A stretch of DNA of 64,000 nucleotides from Thalassolituus sp. UBA1087 (GCA_002314145.1 DCCG01000044.1:1610-65609), one strand, 5' to 3'; positions 17,114 through 26,568 are shown, numbered from the stretch's first letter. Notes: generated by a model not told the origin, from the sequence alone. Program-made: numbers and translations.

Positions 17114-19096
17114 TCAGGCCTTTAATGTTGTTTCAACGGCAGCTAAATGTTCGCCTTCGATTTTCTCTATCTCGTCAGGCTGAACGTAGTAATCGACGTC
17201 TTTGTCGTAGCAACGCTTAATGTAAGTCACGATGGTGGCAGCAAAAGTAACGATCACCAGCCACCAGATATGCCACACCAGCCCAAATCCACAGGCAGTC
17301 AGCAACATACCCATAATAAAACCGGCACCGGTATTGCGCGGCATATGAATGGGCTTGTACTTTTCAGGCCGTTGATAGGCGGTACCTTTTTCTTTCATAT
17401 CGGTAAACGCATCGATATCAGAAACAACCGGATCTTTGGCAAAGTTATAAAACTGCGGTGGCGACATGGTTGACCATTCCAGCGTATGGCCATTCCAGGG
17501 ATCACCGGTTACATCACGGTTTTTCTCACGGTCACGGTAGGAAACGTACAGCTGAATCAACTGAGAAACGACGCCCAGACCAATAATGAAGGCACCGGCA
17601 CAGGCAATGTACAGCCACATATTCCAGTCGGGGTTATCAGTGTGATTCATACGACGGGTCATCCCCAGGAAACCAAGGACGTATAACGGCATAAAGGCTA
17701 CATAGAAGCCGACCTGCCAGAACCAGAACGCGCGTTTGCCCCATTTTTCATCCAGCTTGTAGCCCATGGCTTTCGGGAACCAGTATGCAAAACCTGCCAT
17801 ATAGCCAAAGACCGCACCACCAATAATAGTGTTATGGAAATGGGCAATCAGAAACAGACTGTTATGCAGTACATAGTCTGCACCCGGCACGGAAAGCAGT
17901 ACCCCGGTCATGCCACCGATGGTAAAAGTCACCATAAAGCCCAGTGTCCAGAGCACAGGTGGTCTGAACTGCACACGGCCTTTGTACATGGTAAACAGCC
18001 AGTTAAAGAGTTTAACGCCGGTGGGGACGGCAATAATCATGGTCGTCACACCAAAGAAAGCATTCACATCTGCACTGGAACCCATGGTGAAAAAGTGATG
18101 CAGCCAGACGATAAATCCGAGGATGGAAATAACACCACTGGCAACGACCATGGATGTATAACCAAACAGACGCTTGCCGGAAAATGTAGAAATCACCTCG
18201 GAGAAAATACCAAATGCCGGCAGCACCAGAATATAAACTTCAGGATGGCCCCAGGCCCAGAATAAATTAATGTACATCATGGCGTTGCCGCCAAGGTCAT
18301 TGGTAAAGAAGTGGAAATCCAGATAACGATCCAGCGTCAGCATTGCCAGCGCACCGGTCAGAATCGGAAAAGAAGCAACAATCAGGATATTTGCCCAGGT
18401 GCAGGCCCAGGTAAAAATAGGCATCTGCATCAGCTTCATACCCGGCGCACGCATTTTCAGTACCGTGGCAATAAAGTTAACCCCGGTCAGCGTTGTCCCT
18501 ATCCCTGATATCTGTAGTGCCCAGATATAATAGTCAACCCCCGAACCCGGACTGTGATTAATTCCGGAAAGCGGTGGATAAGCAATCCAGCCGGTTTTGG
18601 CAAACTCACCAACGGCCAGAGAAATATTCACTAACAGGGCACCGGCGACGGCCAGCCAGAAACTCAGGTTATTAAGAAAAGGAAACGCCACATCCCGTGC
18701 ACCAATCTGCAAAGGCAACACGATGTTCATCAGACCAATCATAAATGGCATCGCCATAAAGATAATCATGATGACACCGTGGGCAGTAAAGATCTGGTCA
18801 TAGTGTTCCGGCGGCAGATAGCCTTCGGCACCATTGGTCGCCACCGCCAGCTGAGTACGCATCATGATGGCATCCGCAAAACCACGCAGCATCATAACCT
18901 GGGCAAGAATTATGTACATAATTCCCAGGCGTTTGTGATCCACTGATGTGATCCACTCACGCCACAGATAGCCCCATTTTTTGTATTTTGTAATAGCGAT
19001 TACCAGCGCTAAGCCAATAATAGCCACAACCGCCAGGGTGCCCATCACAATCGGAACGTGAAGCGGCAGGGCATCCAGTGTTAATTTACCAAACAT
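17114..19096 (-). CDS. cyoB: Cytochrome bo3 ubiquinol oxidase subunit I
   Basis: CyoB is the catalytic, proton-pumping subunit that reduces oxygen to water at the heme o3-CuB centre. The 660-residue product has 15 or so helices. It shows GARDVAFPFLNNLSFW (D-channel region), WAWGHPEVYILVLPAFG (CuB His and the His-Tyr crosslink), the HHFFTMG pair, the K-channel helix and AHFHNTIIGG (heme ligands). It starts 3 bases after cyoA. Confidence 0.97.
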   Translation of the reverse strand: MFGKLTLDALPLHVPIVMGTLAVVAIIGLALVIAITKYKKWGYLWREWITSVDHKRLGIMYIILAQVMMLRGFADAIMMRTQLAVATNGAEGYLPPEHYDQIFTAHGVIMIIFMAMPFMIGLMNIVLPLQIGARDVAFPFLNNLSFWLAVAGALLVNISLAVGEFAKTGWIAYPPLSGINHSPGSGVDYYIWALQISGIGTTLTGVNFIATVLKMRAPGMKLMQMPIFTWACTWANILIVASFPILTGALAMLTLDRYLDFHFFTNDLGGNAMMYINLFWAWGHPEVYILVLPAFGIFSEVISTFSGKRLFGYTSMVVASGVISILGFIVWLHHFFTMGSSADVNAFFGVTTMIIAVPTGVKLFNWLFTMYKGRVQFRPPVLWTLGFMVTFTIGGMTGVLLSVPGADYVLHNSLFLIAHFHNTIIGGAVFGYMAGFAYWFPKAMGYKLDEKWGKRAFWFWQVGFYVAFMPLYVLGFLGMTRRMNHTDNPDWNMWLYIACAGAFIIGLGVVSQLIQLYVSYRDREKNRDVTGDPWNGHTLEWSTMSPPQFYNFAKDPVVSDIDAFTDMKEKGTAYQRPEKYKPIHMPRNTGAGFIMGMLLTACGFGLVWHIWWLVIVTFAATIVTYIKRCYDKDVDYYVQPDEIEKIEGEHLAAVETTLKA

Positions 19097-19099
19097 AAC

Positions 19100-20083
19100 T
19101 TATTTCTCCTCTGCCCGGTGTGCTGCCTGCGATGATTCATCTCCGGCATGATGGACAGACTGGTTGGATAATTCGTCTGCAGACACAGCGCTCATATGAT
19201 TCATCCGGCCCTGATCCGTCAGCGGCGTATGACCGTGGTGACGCATATACTTCATGACAATGTCATCGAATAAACCGGGTTTGACGGATGAATAATAGGT
19301 AACCGGGTGCCCTTCACTGGGCTCCGTCAGCTGTTCATATGCCGACTGGCTCAGAACATTGCCCGAGTCTTTAACCCCGGCAACCCAATCACTGAATGAG
19401 GCATCATCCGCCAGAGCAATGGTGTCAAATTTCATTTCACTGAAACCTTCACCGCTGTAATTGGCCGAGAAACCATCGTAGGTGCCGGGTTCGTCTGCAA
19501 TCAGGTGTAAGCGGGTTTCCATGGCAGCCATGGTATAAATCTGGCTACCCAGCTGTGGAATAAAGAAAGAATTCATCACGGATTCCGAGGTCAGCTTAAA
19601 TGCGACCTGGCGATGAGCCGGAATGACCAGTTCATTCACCGTTGCTATGTTCTGCTGCGGGTAAATAAACAACCATTTCCAGTTCAGGGATACCACTTCG
19701 ACCTGCAGTGGTTCACTGTCATGATCCAGCGGTTTATAAGGGTCCAGCGAGTGCGTTGTCTTCCAGGTAATGGTGCCCAGAATAACGACAATAATGATGG
19801 GAATTGTCCACACTACCAGTTCAATTTTTGACGAATGAGACCACTTAGGATCGTACTCGGCCTGTTGGTTAGACGCCCGGTATTTCCATGCGAAAACCAG
19901 CGTCATAATAATCACAGGTATCACGACCAGCAGCATCAGCCCGGTAGCAATCAGGATCAGATTTTTCTCATCGACGCCAACCTGTCCTTTCGGATCCAGT
20001 ACACCACCGGAACATCCGGACAGCACTGAGGCGGCAGCAACGAGAAGCCCCACCATCCGGTGAGCAGCTTTGTTATCTGTCAT
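19100..20083 (-). CDS. cyoA: Cytochrome bo3 ubiquinol oxidase subunit II (lipoprotein)
   Basis: This 327-residue lipoprotein has a signal peptide ending in the lipobox LSGC (about residue 24), two membrane helices (about 43-65 and 87-107) and a periplasmic cupredoxin-like domain. The CuA ligand cysteines of cytochrome c oxidases are absent (YSGEGFSEMKFDTIA in that place), as expected for a quinol oxidase. A His/Ser-rich tail follows. It is the first gene of cyoABCDE. A 17 bp palindrome lies about 170 bases upstream. Confidence 0.95.
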   Translation of the reverse strand: MTDNKAAHRMVGLLVAAASVLSGCSGGVLDPKGQVGVDEKNLILIATGLMLLVVIPVIIMTLVFAWKYRASNQQAEYDPKWSHSSKIELVVWTIPIIIVVILGTITWKTTHSLDPYKPLDHDSEPLQVEVVSLNWKWLFIYPQQNIATVNELVIPAHRQVAFKLTSESVMNSFFIPQLGSQIYTMAAMETRLHLIADEPGTYDGFSANYSGEGFSEMKFDTIALADDASFSDWVAGVKDSGNVLSQSAYEQLTEPSEGHPVTYYSSVKPGLFDDIVMKYMRHHGHTPLTDQGRMNHMSAVSADELSNQSVHHAGDESSQAAHRAEEK

Positions 20084-20255
20084 TGTTCAGCCTTTTTAAC
20101 AGTAAAAAAGAGACCAGCACGCCTTATTCAGGCGTACAGAAGACGCAGTTAATCGCGGGTGCGGTTAATCCACGGGAATGACACCTGCATTCAGACATTG
20201 ACCGGATACAGAGCGTCAGAGGGAAGCGACATCAGAGATTCAGAAAATACAGAGA

Positions 20256-20272
20256 TAACGGGAAACCCGTTA
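20256..20272. promoter_or_regulatory. 17 bp perfect palindrome upstream of cyoA
   Basis: TAACGGG and CCCGTTA flank AAA. It lies between the small membrane-protein gene and cyoA with no T-run beside it, so it is more likely an operator or mRNA hairpin than a terminator. No factor can be named. Confidence 0.35.
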
Positions 20273-20335
20273 ACAGCAGCAAGCTGTGCAGGCACCACCG
20301 GAAATCAGTATTGTTGAAGACTATCTGTCGCTGAA

Positions 20336-20671
20336 TCAGCGGGGAGGAGCACGGCAGCCATGTGCCGAAACAAGAACATCGGATACAAACGCGCTGCGCC
20401 GTGCCGGCGAGCGGAAGATGCGGGCAGCAACATCCGAACTTTTACAACAGAAGAAGCAGAACCAGAAAATAATGCCATACAGCAGCACACCCGCCACGGC
20501 GACCCCGAGAAACTCAAGATAACCACGCACCTCAGAATAAGGTAAATCAGCAATACTGAATACGTCGGCCAGGCACACGCAAAGACCTGCCAGCAACGAC
20601 AGTGCAAGAGCGGATTTTGTAAGTAGATCACCCACAACAGTATCACTGCTGCAGTTTCTGCAATCGATCAC
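20336..20671 (-). CDS. Hypothetical Cys-rich small membrane protein upstream of cyo
   Basis: I do not recognise this 111-residue protein. The start is GTG at 20671, behind a good ribosome binding site (GAGGT five bases upstream). Two hydrophobic segments are visible (about 19-40 and 50-75). Cysteines are frequent: C4, C7, a pair around 31-33 and FWFCFFCC at about 69-76. The last 30 residues are basic and look disordered. It lies on the cyo strand about 250 bases before cyoA, so it could be the first gene of that transcript. An overlapping open frame (20305-20646) is less convincing. It may be non-coding. Confidence 0.4.
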   Translation of the reverse strand: MIDCRNCSSDTVVGDLLTKSALALSLLAGLCVCLADVFSIADLPYSEVRGYLEFLGVAVAGVLLYGIIFWFCFFCCKSSDVAARIFRSPARRSAFVSDVLVSAHGCRAPPR

Positions 20672-21023
20672 ACCTTACCTCGGGCCTTTCTGTGAATCTT
20701 TCTGTACAGCTCACCCCGGTCTGCGGATATTATTTCCGCCAGCCGTGAGAGGTTCTGCTGTATCTGCGCTTTTATTTATTACCAAACAGTTATATAGTTG
20801 TCAGGTAACTTTATTGATGTCTGTGTGCAGACATTTTTCTGACAGGCGATTCTAACCGATTTTTTATTATTTTAAATAAAACAGTTTATTTCTCTTTTAA
20901 ATTTCACCGTTTTTTAACCCAGACACCCTGATTTATCCCTTTAAAATCAGGGGATTATAAAAAAATATTTTTATCCACTTACTATTTAACCTTTTTATTT
21001 TCAGGGTTTTTACAGACCCGCAT
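20672..21023. other. A+T-rich intergenic region, probable cyo promoter zone
   Basis: No gene is seen. The stretch is markedly A+T rich and contains minus-strand TATAAT- and TAGAAT-like hexamers with weak -35 partners. An inverted repeat CCCTGATTT/AAATCAGGG with a 9-base loop lies at 20926-20952, next to a TATAAT on the minus strand. A second small hairpin TGTCTG/CAGACA is at 20818-20833. These are plausible control sites for cyo, which in other bacteria responds to oxygen and iron, but no known box was recognised. Confidence 0.4.
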
Positions 21024-21056
21024 AAAAAAAGCCCTGAATATTTCAGGGCTTTTTTT
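21024..21056. terminator. Bidirectional rho-independent terminator after orn
   Basis: An 8 bp stem GCCCTGAA/TTCAGGGC with a 3-base loop is flanked by seven A on one side and seven T on the other. It lies about 50 bases beyond the orn stop and works in either direction. Confidence 0.9.
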
Positions 21057-21103
21057 ATACATTTATTCCCCAATTAAATTAAGGGAATAATCAATACAAT
21101 GGC

Positions 21104-21646
21104 TCAGAGTGCCAGAAAATGCTGACGGTAATGCAGCATTTCATCGATGGACTCCCGGATATCGTCCAGCGCCTGATGGCTGCCTTTTTTCTCAAACGAA
21201 GCAACGACCTCAGGTTTCCAGCGTTTGGCCAGTTCTTTCAGAGTGGACACGTCGATATTGCGATAATGCATATAGACTTCCAGCTGCGGCATATATTTCA
21301 CCAGAAAGCGCCGGTCCTGATGAATACTGTTGCCGCATAGCGGGGAAGTTCCCGGTTTGACATACTGCTGCAGAAACTCAAGTGTCTGCCGTTCGGCTTC
21401 GCGGGCATCAATGCTGCTTTCTTTAACCCGCTGAGTCAGACCGGAATTGCCGTGGGTCCGGGTATTCCATTCATCCATCGCATCCAGCAGCACATCCGGC
21501 TGGCTGACAGCAATGACCGGGCCTTCGGCCAGAATATTGAGGTTACCATCCGTCACGATGGTGGCAATTTCGATGATTACATCCTGTTCCGGCTCCAGCC
21601 CTGTCATTTCCAGGTCCATCCACACCAGATTGTCATTCTGAGTCAT
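21104..21646 (-). CDS. orn: Oligoribonuclease
   Basis: Orn is the DEDDh 3'-5' exonuclease that degrades RNA dinucleotides, including pGpG from c-di-GMP breakdown. The 180-residue product shows motif I WMDLEMTGLEP, the GNSIHQDRRFL segment (motif II) and motif III HQALDDIRESIDEM. All four acidic residues and the His are present. It diverges from rsgA, as in Pseudomonas and E. coli. Confidence 0.97.
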   Translation of the reverse strand: MTQNDNLVWMDLEMTGLEPEQDVIIEIATIVTDGNLNILAEGPVIAVSQPDVLLDAMDEWNTRTHGNSGLTQRVKESSIDAREAERQTLEFLQQYVKPGTSPLCGNSIHQDRRFLVKYMPQLEVYMHYRNIDVSTLKELAKRWKPEVVASFEKKGSHQALDDIRESIDEMLHYRQHFLAL

Positions 21647-21781
21647 ATCTATCTCTCACACTGTGATAACCAGAGTCTAGGGCCAGAAGCGGGTCCTTAA
21701 CAAGCTCCGGCCGCAGTCTGCTGCTTGCGCCGGGTCCGGTCAACGCCGACAATACAGGCTCTGTTAATCACAGCGGTCGTC

Positions 21782-22813
21782 ATGAGCAAACGTAAACTGA
21801 ATCGCCGTCAGGCTTGGCGGGTGGAAAAGATCCAGCAGGAAAAGGCCCAGCGGGCGCGTAAAAAAGAAGCCGGTATCGCCGAACAGCTGAACGCCGGAGA
21901 ACTGGGTGATGAAAGCGAAGGCCAGATCATGGCTCACTTTGGCGCACAGGTCGAAGTGGAAGCCCGGGATGACCGTTCGCGGCGGTATCGCTGCTGGCTG
22001 CGCGCCAACCTGGGTTCACTGGTCACCGGTGACCGTGTGGTGTTCCGCCCGGGGCCGGAGACTCAGGGCGTTCACAGCGGTGTGGTGGAAACCGTGCTGC
22101 CGCGGGTATCCGAGCTGTCACGCCCCAACCCATACAATGAAATCAAACCCGTGGCCGCCAACATCGACTTTATTGTTCTGGTAGTGGCACCTGAGCCCGA
22201 GGCCCATGCCAACCTGATTGACCGCTACCTGGTAGCGGCCGAGAACTGCGATATTGAACCCATCATTCTGCTCAATAAAACCGATCTGATTGATGCTGAC
22301 AACCGGGCAAAGTTCGATGATCTGCTGAGCAAATATGAGGCGCTGGGTTACCGCACTCTGAGAGTCTGCAGCCGGGATGAATCCAGTCTGGGAGAACTCA
22401 AAGCCTTCCTGAATGACCGCACCAGTGTTTTTGTTGGTCAGTCCGGAGTGGGGAAATCGTCACTGATCGGCACCCTGCTGCCGGGCGAAGAACTGAAAGT
22501 CGGAGCCCTGTCAGAGAATACCCGTAAAGGAAAGCACACCACCACCACGGCACGCCTGTATCATTTTCCGGCCGGCGGCGATCTGATTGATTCCCCCGGA
22601 ATCCGTGAATTCGGTCTCTGGCATATGAGTGGCGAAGAGGTTTTATACGGCTTTCGCGAGCTGCGTCCGTTAGCCGGCTATTGCCGCTTCCGCGACTGTC
22701 ACCATGAACAGGAACCGGGCTGTGCTATCCGTGACGCCGTGGCCGCCGGCGACGTCAGAGAAGACCGTTTTCAGAGCTACAAACGTATTCTGCAAACCCT
22801 GACCGACCTCTGA
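21782..22813 (+). CDS. rsgA: Ribosome small-subunit biogenesis GTPase RsgA
   Basis: RsgA checks late maturation of the 30S subunit. It is a circularly permuted GTPase: G4 (LLNKTDLID) comes before G1 (GQSGVGKSSL) and G3 (DSPGIREFGL). A basic N-terminus (MSKRKLNRRQAWRVEKIQ), an OB fold and a C-terminal zinc site (YCRFRDCHHEQEPGC) complete the family pattern. The frame is open 19 codons upstream, but the ATG at 21782 gives the family N-terminus and a normal 343 residues. Its stop lies 11 bases from the motB stop (convergent). Confidence 0.96.
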   Translation: MSKRKLNRRQAWRVEKIQQEKAQRARKKEAGIAEQLNAGELGDESEGQIMAHFGAQVEVEARDDRSRRYRCWLRANLGSLVTGDRVVFRPGPETQGVHSGVVETVLPRVSELSRPNPYNEIKPVAANIDFIVLVVAPEPEAHANLIDRYLVAAENCDIEPIILLNKTDLIDADNRAKFDDLLSKYEALGYRTLRVCSRDESSLGELKAFLNDRTSVFVGQSGVGKSSLIGTLLPGEELKVGALSENTRKGKHTTTTARLYHFPAGGDLIDSPGIREFGLWHMSGEEVLYGFRELRPLAGYCRFRDCHHEQEPGCAIRDAVAAGDVREDRFQSYKRILQTLTDL

Positions 22814-22824
22814 CCTGCACTTTT

Positions 22825-23838
22825 TTACCAGGTAAGCTCTTCCTGATTCGGCGGGTTGTCGTAAGCGTTATCGCGCGCTTCCCGTTCCTTACGCAGCTGC
22901 TCCAGTAAAGAACCAGCCTTATTGACGACCGGCTCGCGATCATTATTGCCCGCTTCGCCTTCCGCCGGTTTACCATCGCCACCGGCACGCTGTTCAACTG
23001 CTTCGGTCGATTTTTTATTCAGCAGCGTCACCGAGATACGGCGGTTAACATCCGCGTACGGATCATCCGTTTTCAGTGGCGCGGTATCGCCCATGCCGAT
23101 CACTTCCGCCACCTGGTCTTTTTCCACACCGGCTTCCATCAGTGCGCGCCGGGCGGCGTCTGCGCGCATGGCCGACAAGCGCCAGTTACCGTCATCGGCA
23201 TCCCGGACGCTGCCCAGCGTGGAGGCATCGGTATGCCCGACAATCGATACTTTATGATCCATAGAGGCAATCACCGGCGCCAGTTCCCACAAAATATCTT
23301 CAGAGTAATATTTCAGCTCCGCGCTGCCCGGCGCAAACATCGGACGTTTGGTCTGATCGACAATCTGCAGGCGCAGCCCTTCAGTGGTGATATCCAGCAG
23401 CATCTGATCCTTAAACGGGCTCAGAGTCGGGCTGGCATTGATCCGGGCTTCAATTTTCGCCTGCATTTCCTGCATACGATGGCGTTCGATGGCCTCCGCC
23501 ATACTCTCAATTTCTTCCGCCTGCAGAATTTTTTCCGGATCAATCTCTTCTGAAATGGCGATATTATCCGCGGTCGACGGGGAACCACCGAAATCAATAA
23601 TATAAGCAGAAGGCACTTTGGTCCCTTCTTCATAGGCTTTCGGGTCCTGGAAATAACCGGAGATCGCCGCGCGCTGCTGTTCACTGGAAGAATTAATAAT
23701 CCACAGCACCAGAAAGAGGGCCATCATGGCCAGCGCAAAATCCGCCATGGCCACTTTCCAGGCACCGCCATGATGGGCATGCTTGCCCTTTTTGTAACGC
23801 CGGATAATGATGTTCTGATGGGGGCCTAAATTTTCCAT
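22825..23838 (-). CDS. motB: Flagellar stator protein MotB
   Basis: MotB anchors the stator to peptidoglycan and carries the proton-binding Asp. The 337-residue product has a basic N-terminus (RRYKKGKHAHHGGAWKVA), one membrane helix with the key Asp at residue 33 (MADFALAMMALFLVLWI), a plug/linker, and a C-terminal OmpA-like domain (VSIVGHTDAS, NWRLSAMRADAARRAL). The Asp and neighbouring residues fit a proton-driven MotB. Its ATG overlaps the motA stop by one base (TGATG). Confidence 0.96.
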   Translation of the reverse strand: MENLGPHQNIIIRRYKKGKHAHHGGAWKVAMADFALAMMALFLVLWIINSSSEQQRAAISGYFQDPKAYEEGTKVPSAYIIDFGGSPSTADNIAISEEIDPEKILQAEEIESMAEAIERHRMQEMQAKIEARINASPTLSPFKDQMLLDITTEGLRLQIVDQTKRPMFAPGSAELKYYSEDILWELAPVIASMDHKVSIVGHTDASTLGSVRDADDGNWRLSAMRADAARRALMEAGVEKDQVAEVIGMGDTAPLKTDDPYADVNRRISVTLLNKKSTEAVEQRAGGDGKPAEGEAGNNDREPVVNKAGSLLEQLRKEREARDNAYDNPPNQEELTW

Positions 23839-24689
23839 CAGCGGCCACGCACTTTACTTTCAACTTCGGTAAAGCTCGGGCGCCCGTGGGTAAACAGCGA
23901 TTTACGCCCGAACTCTACCGCCAGTTGCGGCGGCAAACCGTTCAGTGAAGCGATAATGCACGCCTTACTGGCTTCATAGAGTTTGATTTCTTCTTCCGCA
24001 ATATGCTGCATCACGGCACTGACCGGAGCGGCCAGCCCATAGGCCAGAAAGACGCCACTGAAGGTTCCTACCAGAGCAGCAGCCACGTGACCGCCGATTT
24101 CAGCAATCTCACCTTCAATCGCCCCCATGGTAATTACGATCCCCAGTACTGCCGCCACGATACCGAACCCCGGCAAACCATCCGCGACCTTACTGATCGC
24201 CATCGCCGGCTGCTCTAATTCGTGCAGGCGCGCTTCTATCTCCTGATCCATCAGGGCTTCAAGTTCAAACGACGTCAGGTTACCGGCAGCGATAATGCGG
24301 AAATAATCGGCAATAAAATTGGCCAGTTCCTCATTGCCCTGTATCGCCGGGTAACGCGAAAACAACGCACTGGACGCGGGGCTTTCGACATCCGATTCAA
24401 TGGCCATGATGCCTTCACGGCGGGCTTTGTTGAGGATGTCGTAAATCAGGCCCAGTACATCCATATACATGGCTTTATTGACCTTGCTGCCCATAATGAT
24501 CTGTGGCGTCAGCTTGAAACACTTAACCACGACATGAAATGGATTGCCCAATAAAAAGGCGCCGAAGGCTGCACCACAGATGATGAGCATCTCAAACGGC
24601 TGCCATAAGGCCAGCAGGTTGCCATGCGACATAACGTAGCCGTACAGCACACTGCCAAAAACAATAATTAAACCCAGAAAAAACAGCAT
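23838..24689 (-). CDS. motA: Flagellar stator protein MotA
   Basis: MotA forms the ion channel and torque-generating cytoplasmic part of the stator with MotB. The 283-residue product has two N-terminal helices, a large cytoplasmic loop, and two more helices (PGFGIVAAVLGIVITMG and VAAALVGTFSGVFLAYGLAAP). The frame is open 31 codons upstream, but the ATG at 24689 (MLFFLGLIIVFGSVLYGY) gives the normal MotA N-terminus and length. I see no clear flagellar sigma-28 promoter. It diverges from the HDOD gene. Confidence 0.95.
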   Translation of the reverse strand: MLFFLGLIIVFGSVLYGYVMSHGNLLALWQPFEMLIICGAAFGAFLLGNPFHVVVKCFKLTPQIIMGSKVNKAMYMDVLGLIYDILNKARREGIMAIESDVESPASSALFSRYPAIQGNEELANFIADYFRIIAAGNLTSFELEALMDQEIEARLHELEQPAMAISKVADGLPGFGIVAAVLGIVITMGAIEGEIAEIGGHVAAALVGTFSGVFLAYGLAAPVSAVMQHIAEEEIKLYEASKACIIASLNGLPPQLAVEFGRKSLFTHGRPSFTEVESKVRGR

Positions 24690-24782
24690 TATTAAAAATC
24701 CCGGATGCTGTGGCGCCCTGTTCAAGCGGATAATGACTATAGTTAAGTAAAGGCTACAAATGACGGTTACACAAACCCGCAA

Positions 24783-26462
24783 ATGACTCAGTTAACGATA
24801 ACACCGGCGCCGGCAGACCTGTGGAAAGACATCCGCAGCACCGAAACCTTTCCCATACTGGCGGAAACGCGCGACCGTATCCGCCAGCAGATGCAGCAGG
24901 CACGGGTAAGTTTTGATGAACTGGCCCCCAGCATCGAAAGTGATCCGGCACTCTGTATGAATCTGCTGATGCTGGCGGCCAGACAACACCCCGGCTGCGT
25001 GGAGCAGATTTCCGGCGCGGCTGGCTGCCTGTCGCTGCTGGGCATGCAGGAGCTGGTCAAACTGATGAAAAAGATGACGGTCATTGAGCCCTGGCCAGAA
25101 AAACAGAATGAAATCGCTTACCGCCGGGCCATTATGTGTGCCCGCTTTGCCGGCAATCTGGCCGCCGAATGGAGCGCAATCAAAGGAACTCAGTCCAGCA
25201 GCTATGCGCGCTGGAGTACCATGCTGACCATGGCCCCTCTGTGGTCCTGGCTGCTGCACTGGCCACAGGCCGCTAACTGGCAGTATCGGGTCAGCCAGGG
25301 TGACAGCCTGCAGCGCGCGGCGGAACAGATCTTCGGCGCTGATGAGAAACACTGGCTGCTGGTGTTACGGCATTTGCATATGCCCCAGATGGCACAACAG
25401 GTATACAGCCCGGAGGACAAGCCGGACAGTCGCCAGTGGCGCATACTGCGTCACCATGATCCCAGAGACCTGGATAATCAACGGCCGTTAATTCATCTCT
25501 GCCAGGCCCCCGCCATGACCAGTCTGATGGCAAATCAGCTGGCCTGGCATCTGCACATGGCGCCCACCGGCAAGCACACAGAGCGCTGGCTGACACTGAC
25601 CTGTCACTGGCTGGGTAAGCCACTGCACCAGATAGCGCCCAAAGTACGCTTACTGCAGCTGCAGACCAGCCGCCAGCAACATTCGACTCTGGGCACCGGC
25701 CTGCATCTGCTGTTATCCCCGCACCCGGTGGCTGAACCTTATCCTTTCATCGCCGGCGATGACGCCGCCCACGACGGAACTGACACAACCGGCACTGAGA
25801 CTGCCACAACCCAAACGAAAGCAGCGGCAACCACAGCAGCGACAACCACAACAGAGGCGGGTAAACCGGAATCAGCGGAAGCACAGTCACAGCCCTCCGG
25901 CGGTGATGAAGCACGTCATATTGATCATGCCTACATGAAAAAACTGCTTAACCAGCTGCAGCAGGAACCCGACAGTTTTGGCGACTGGCACTTCCTGATG
26001 AAATGCATGCTGAAAGGTGTCACCGAAGGTCTGGGGCTGCCACAGGCCTGCGTGGCGCTGCTCAACAAAGATAAAACCCGGCTGAAAATCATCTACACCG
26101 AAGGCGTCAGCGCCGATGACCCGCTGCGCCGCTTCAACGTCGATCTGACCCGGCCCAGTCTGTTTACCAGACTACTGGAAAAAACCGCCGGCCTGATGCT
26201 GACGCCGGATAACCGCGAAAAATTCCTCAATCACCTGCCTGCGTCGGTAACCGATCTGATCCCTTCTCAGTCGGTGATGATGTCGATCAACGCCGGCGCC
26301 AGCCCGATTGGTCTGGTGATGGGCTTTGCTGACGCACAACAGGCAGAGATTTCTCAGGCTGAGTATGCCGGTTTCAAGAACCTGTGCATGATCGCCAGTC
26401 AAAGTCTCGCCACACTGCGCGCCAATACCCTGAAAAACAAAGCCGCCGGCAGACCGCACTGA
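24783..26462 (+). CDS. HDOD-domain protein with C-terminal GAF-like domain
   Basis: The 559-residue product starts with an HDOD-type helical domain (about 1-270: ETFPILAETRDRIRQQ, LMLAARQHPGC, AAGCLSLLGMQELVKLMKKM). HDOD domains are catalytically inert relatives of HD phosphohydrolases found in signalling proteins. A Thr/Ala/Glu-rich low-complexity linker (about 330-380) leads to a GAF-like region (about 385-550: GLPQACVALLNKDKTRLKIIYTEG). Its place between motAB and rhdA is the same as PA4955 in P. aeruginosa. The function is unknown; motility control is a guess from position. Confidence 0.8.
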   Translation: MTQLTITPAPADLWKDIRSTETFPILAETRDRIRQQMQQARVSFDELAPSIESDPALCMNLLMLAARQHPGCVEQISGAAGCLSLLGMQELVKLMKKMTVIEPWPEKQNEIAYRRAIMCARFAGNLAAEWSAIKGTQSSSYARWSTMLTMAPLWSWLLHWPQAANWQYRVSQGDSLQRAAEQIFGADEKHWLLVLRHLHMPQMAQQVYSPEDKPDSRQWRILRHHDPRDLDNQRPLIHLCQAPAMTSLMANQLAWHLHMAPTGKHTERWLTLTCHWLGKPLHQIAPKVRLLQLQTSRQQHSTLGTGLHLLLSPHPVAEPYPFIAGDDAAHDGTDTTGTETATTQTKAAATTAATTTTEAGKPESAEAQSQPSGGDEARHIDHAYMKKLLNQLQQEPDSFGDWHFLMKCMLKGVTEGLGLPQACVALLNKDKTRLKIIYTEGVSADDPLRRFNVDLTRPSLFTRLLEKTAGLMLTPDNREKFLNHLPASVTDLIPSQSVMMSINAGASPIGLVMGFADAQQAEISQAEYAGFKNLCMIASQSLATLRANTLKNKAAGRPH

Positions 26463-26568
26463 CCGGACGCCGGACACAAGTCACCTGACATCCGTGGCAG
26501 TGTTGGATAAACTGCCCTCTTTCCAATTCTTTATGTTCAGCAGCTATCCAGTTTACGCGGAGTGTTTC

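Noticed and set aside
20305..20646. Alternative frame of 113 codons upstream of cyoA
   Set aside because: It overlaps the better-supported frame starting at 20671, which has the stronger ribosome binding site.
20818..20833. TGTCTG/CAGACA hairpin followed by T-run
   Set aside because: It would be a plus-strand terminator, but no plus-strand gene lies upstream of it.
21656..21666. TCACA-C-TGTGA palindrome near orn
   Set aside because: The half-sites are reversed and too close for a CRP site.
24690..24782. Sigma-28 promoter for motAB
   Set aside because: No TAAA-type -35 with GCCGATAA-like -10 was found in the gap.
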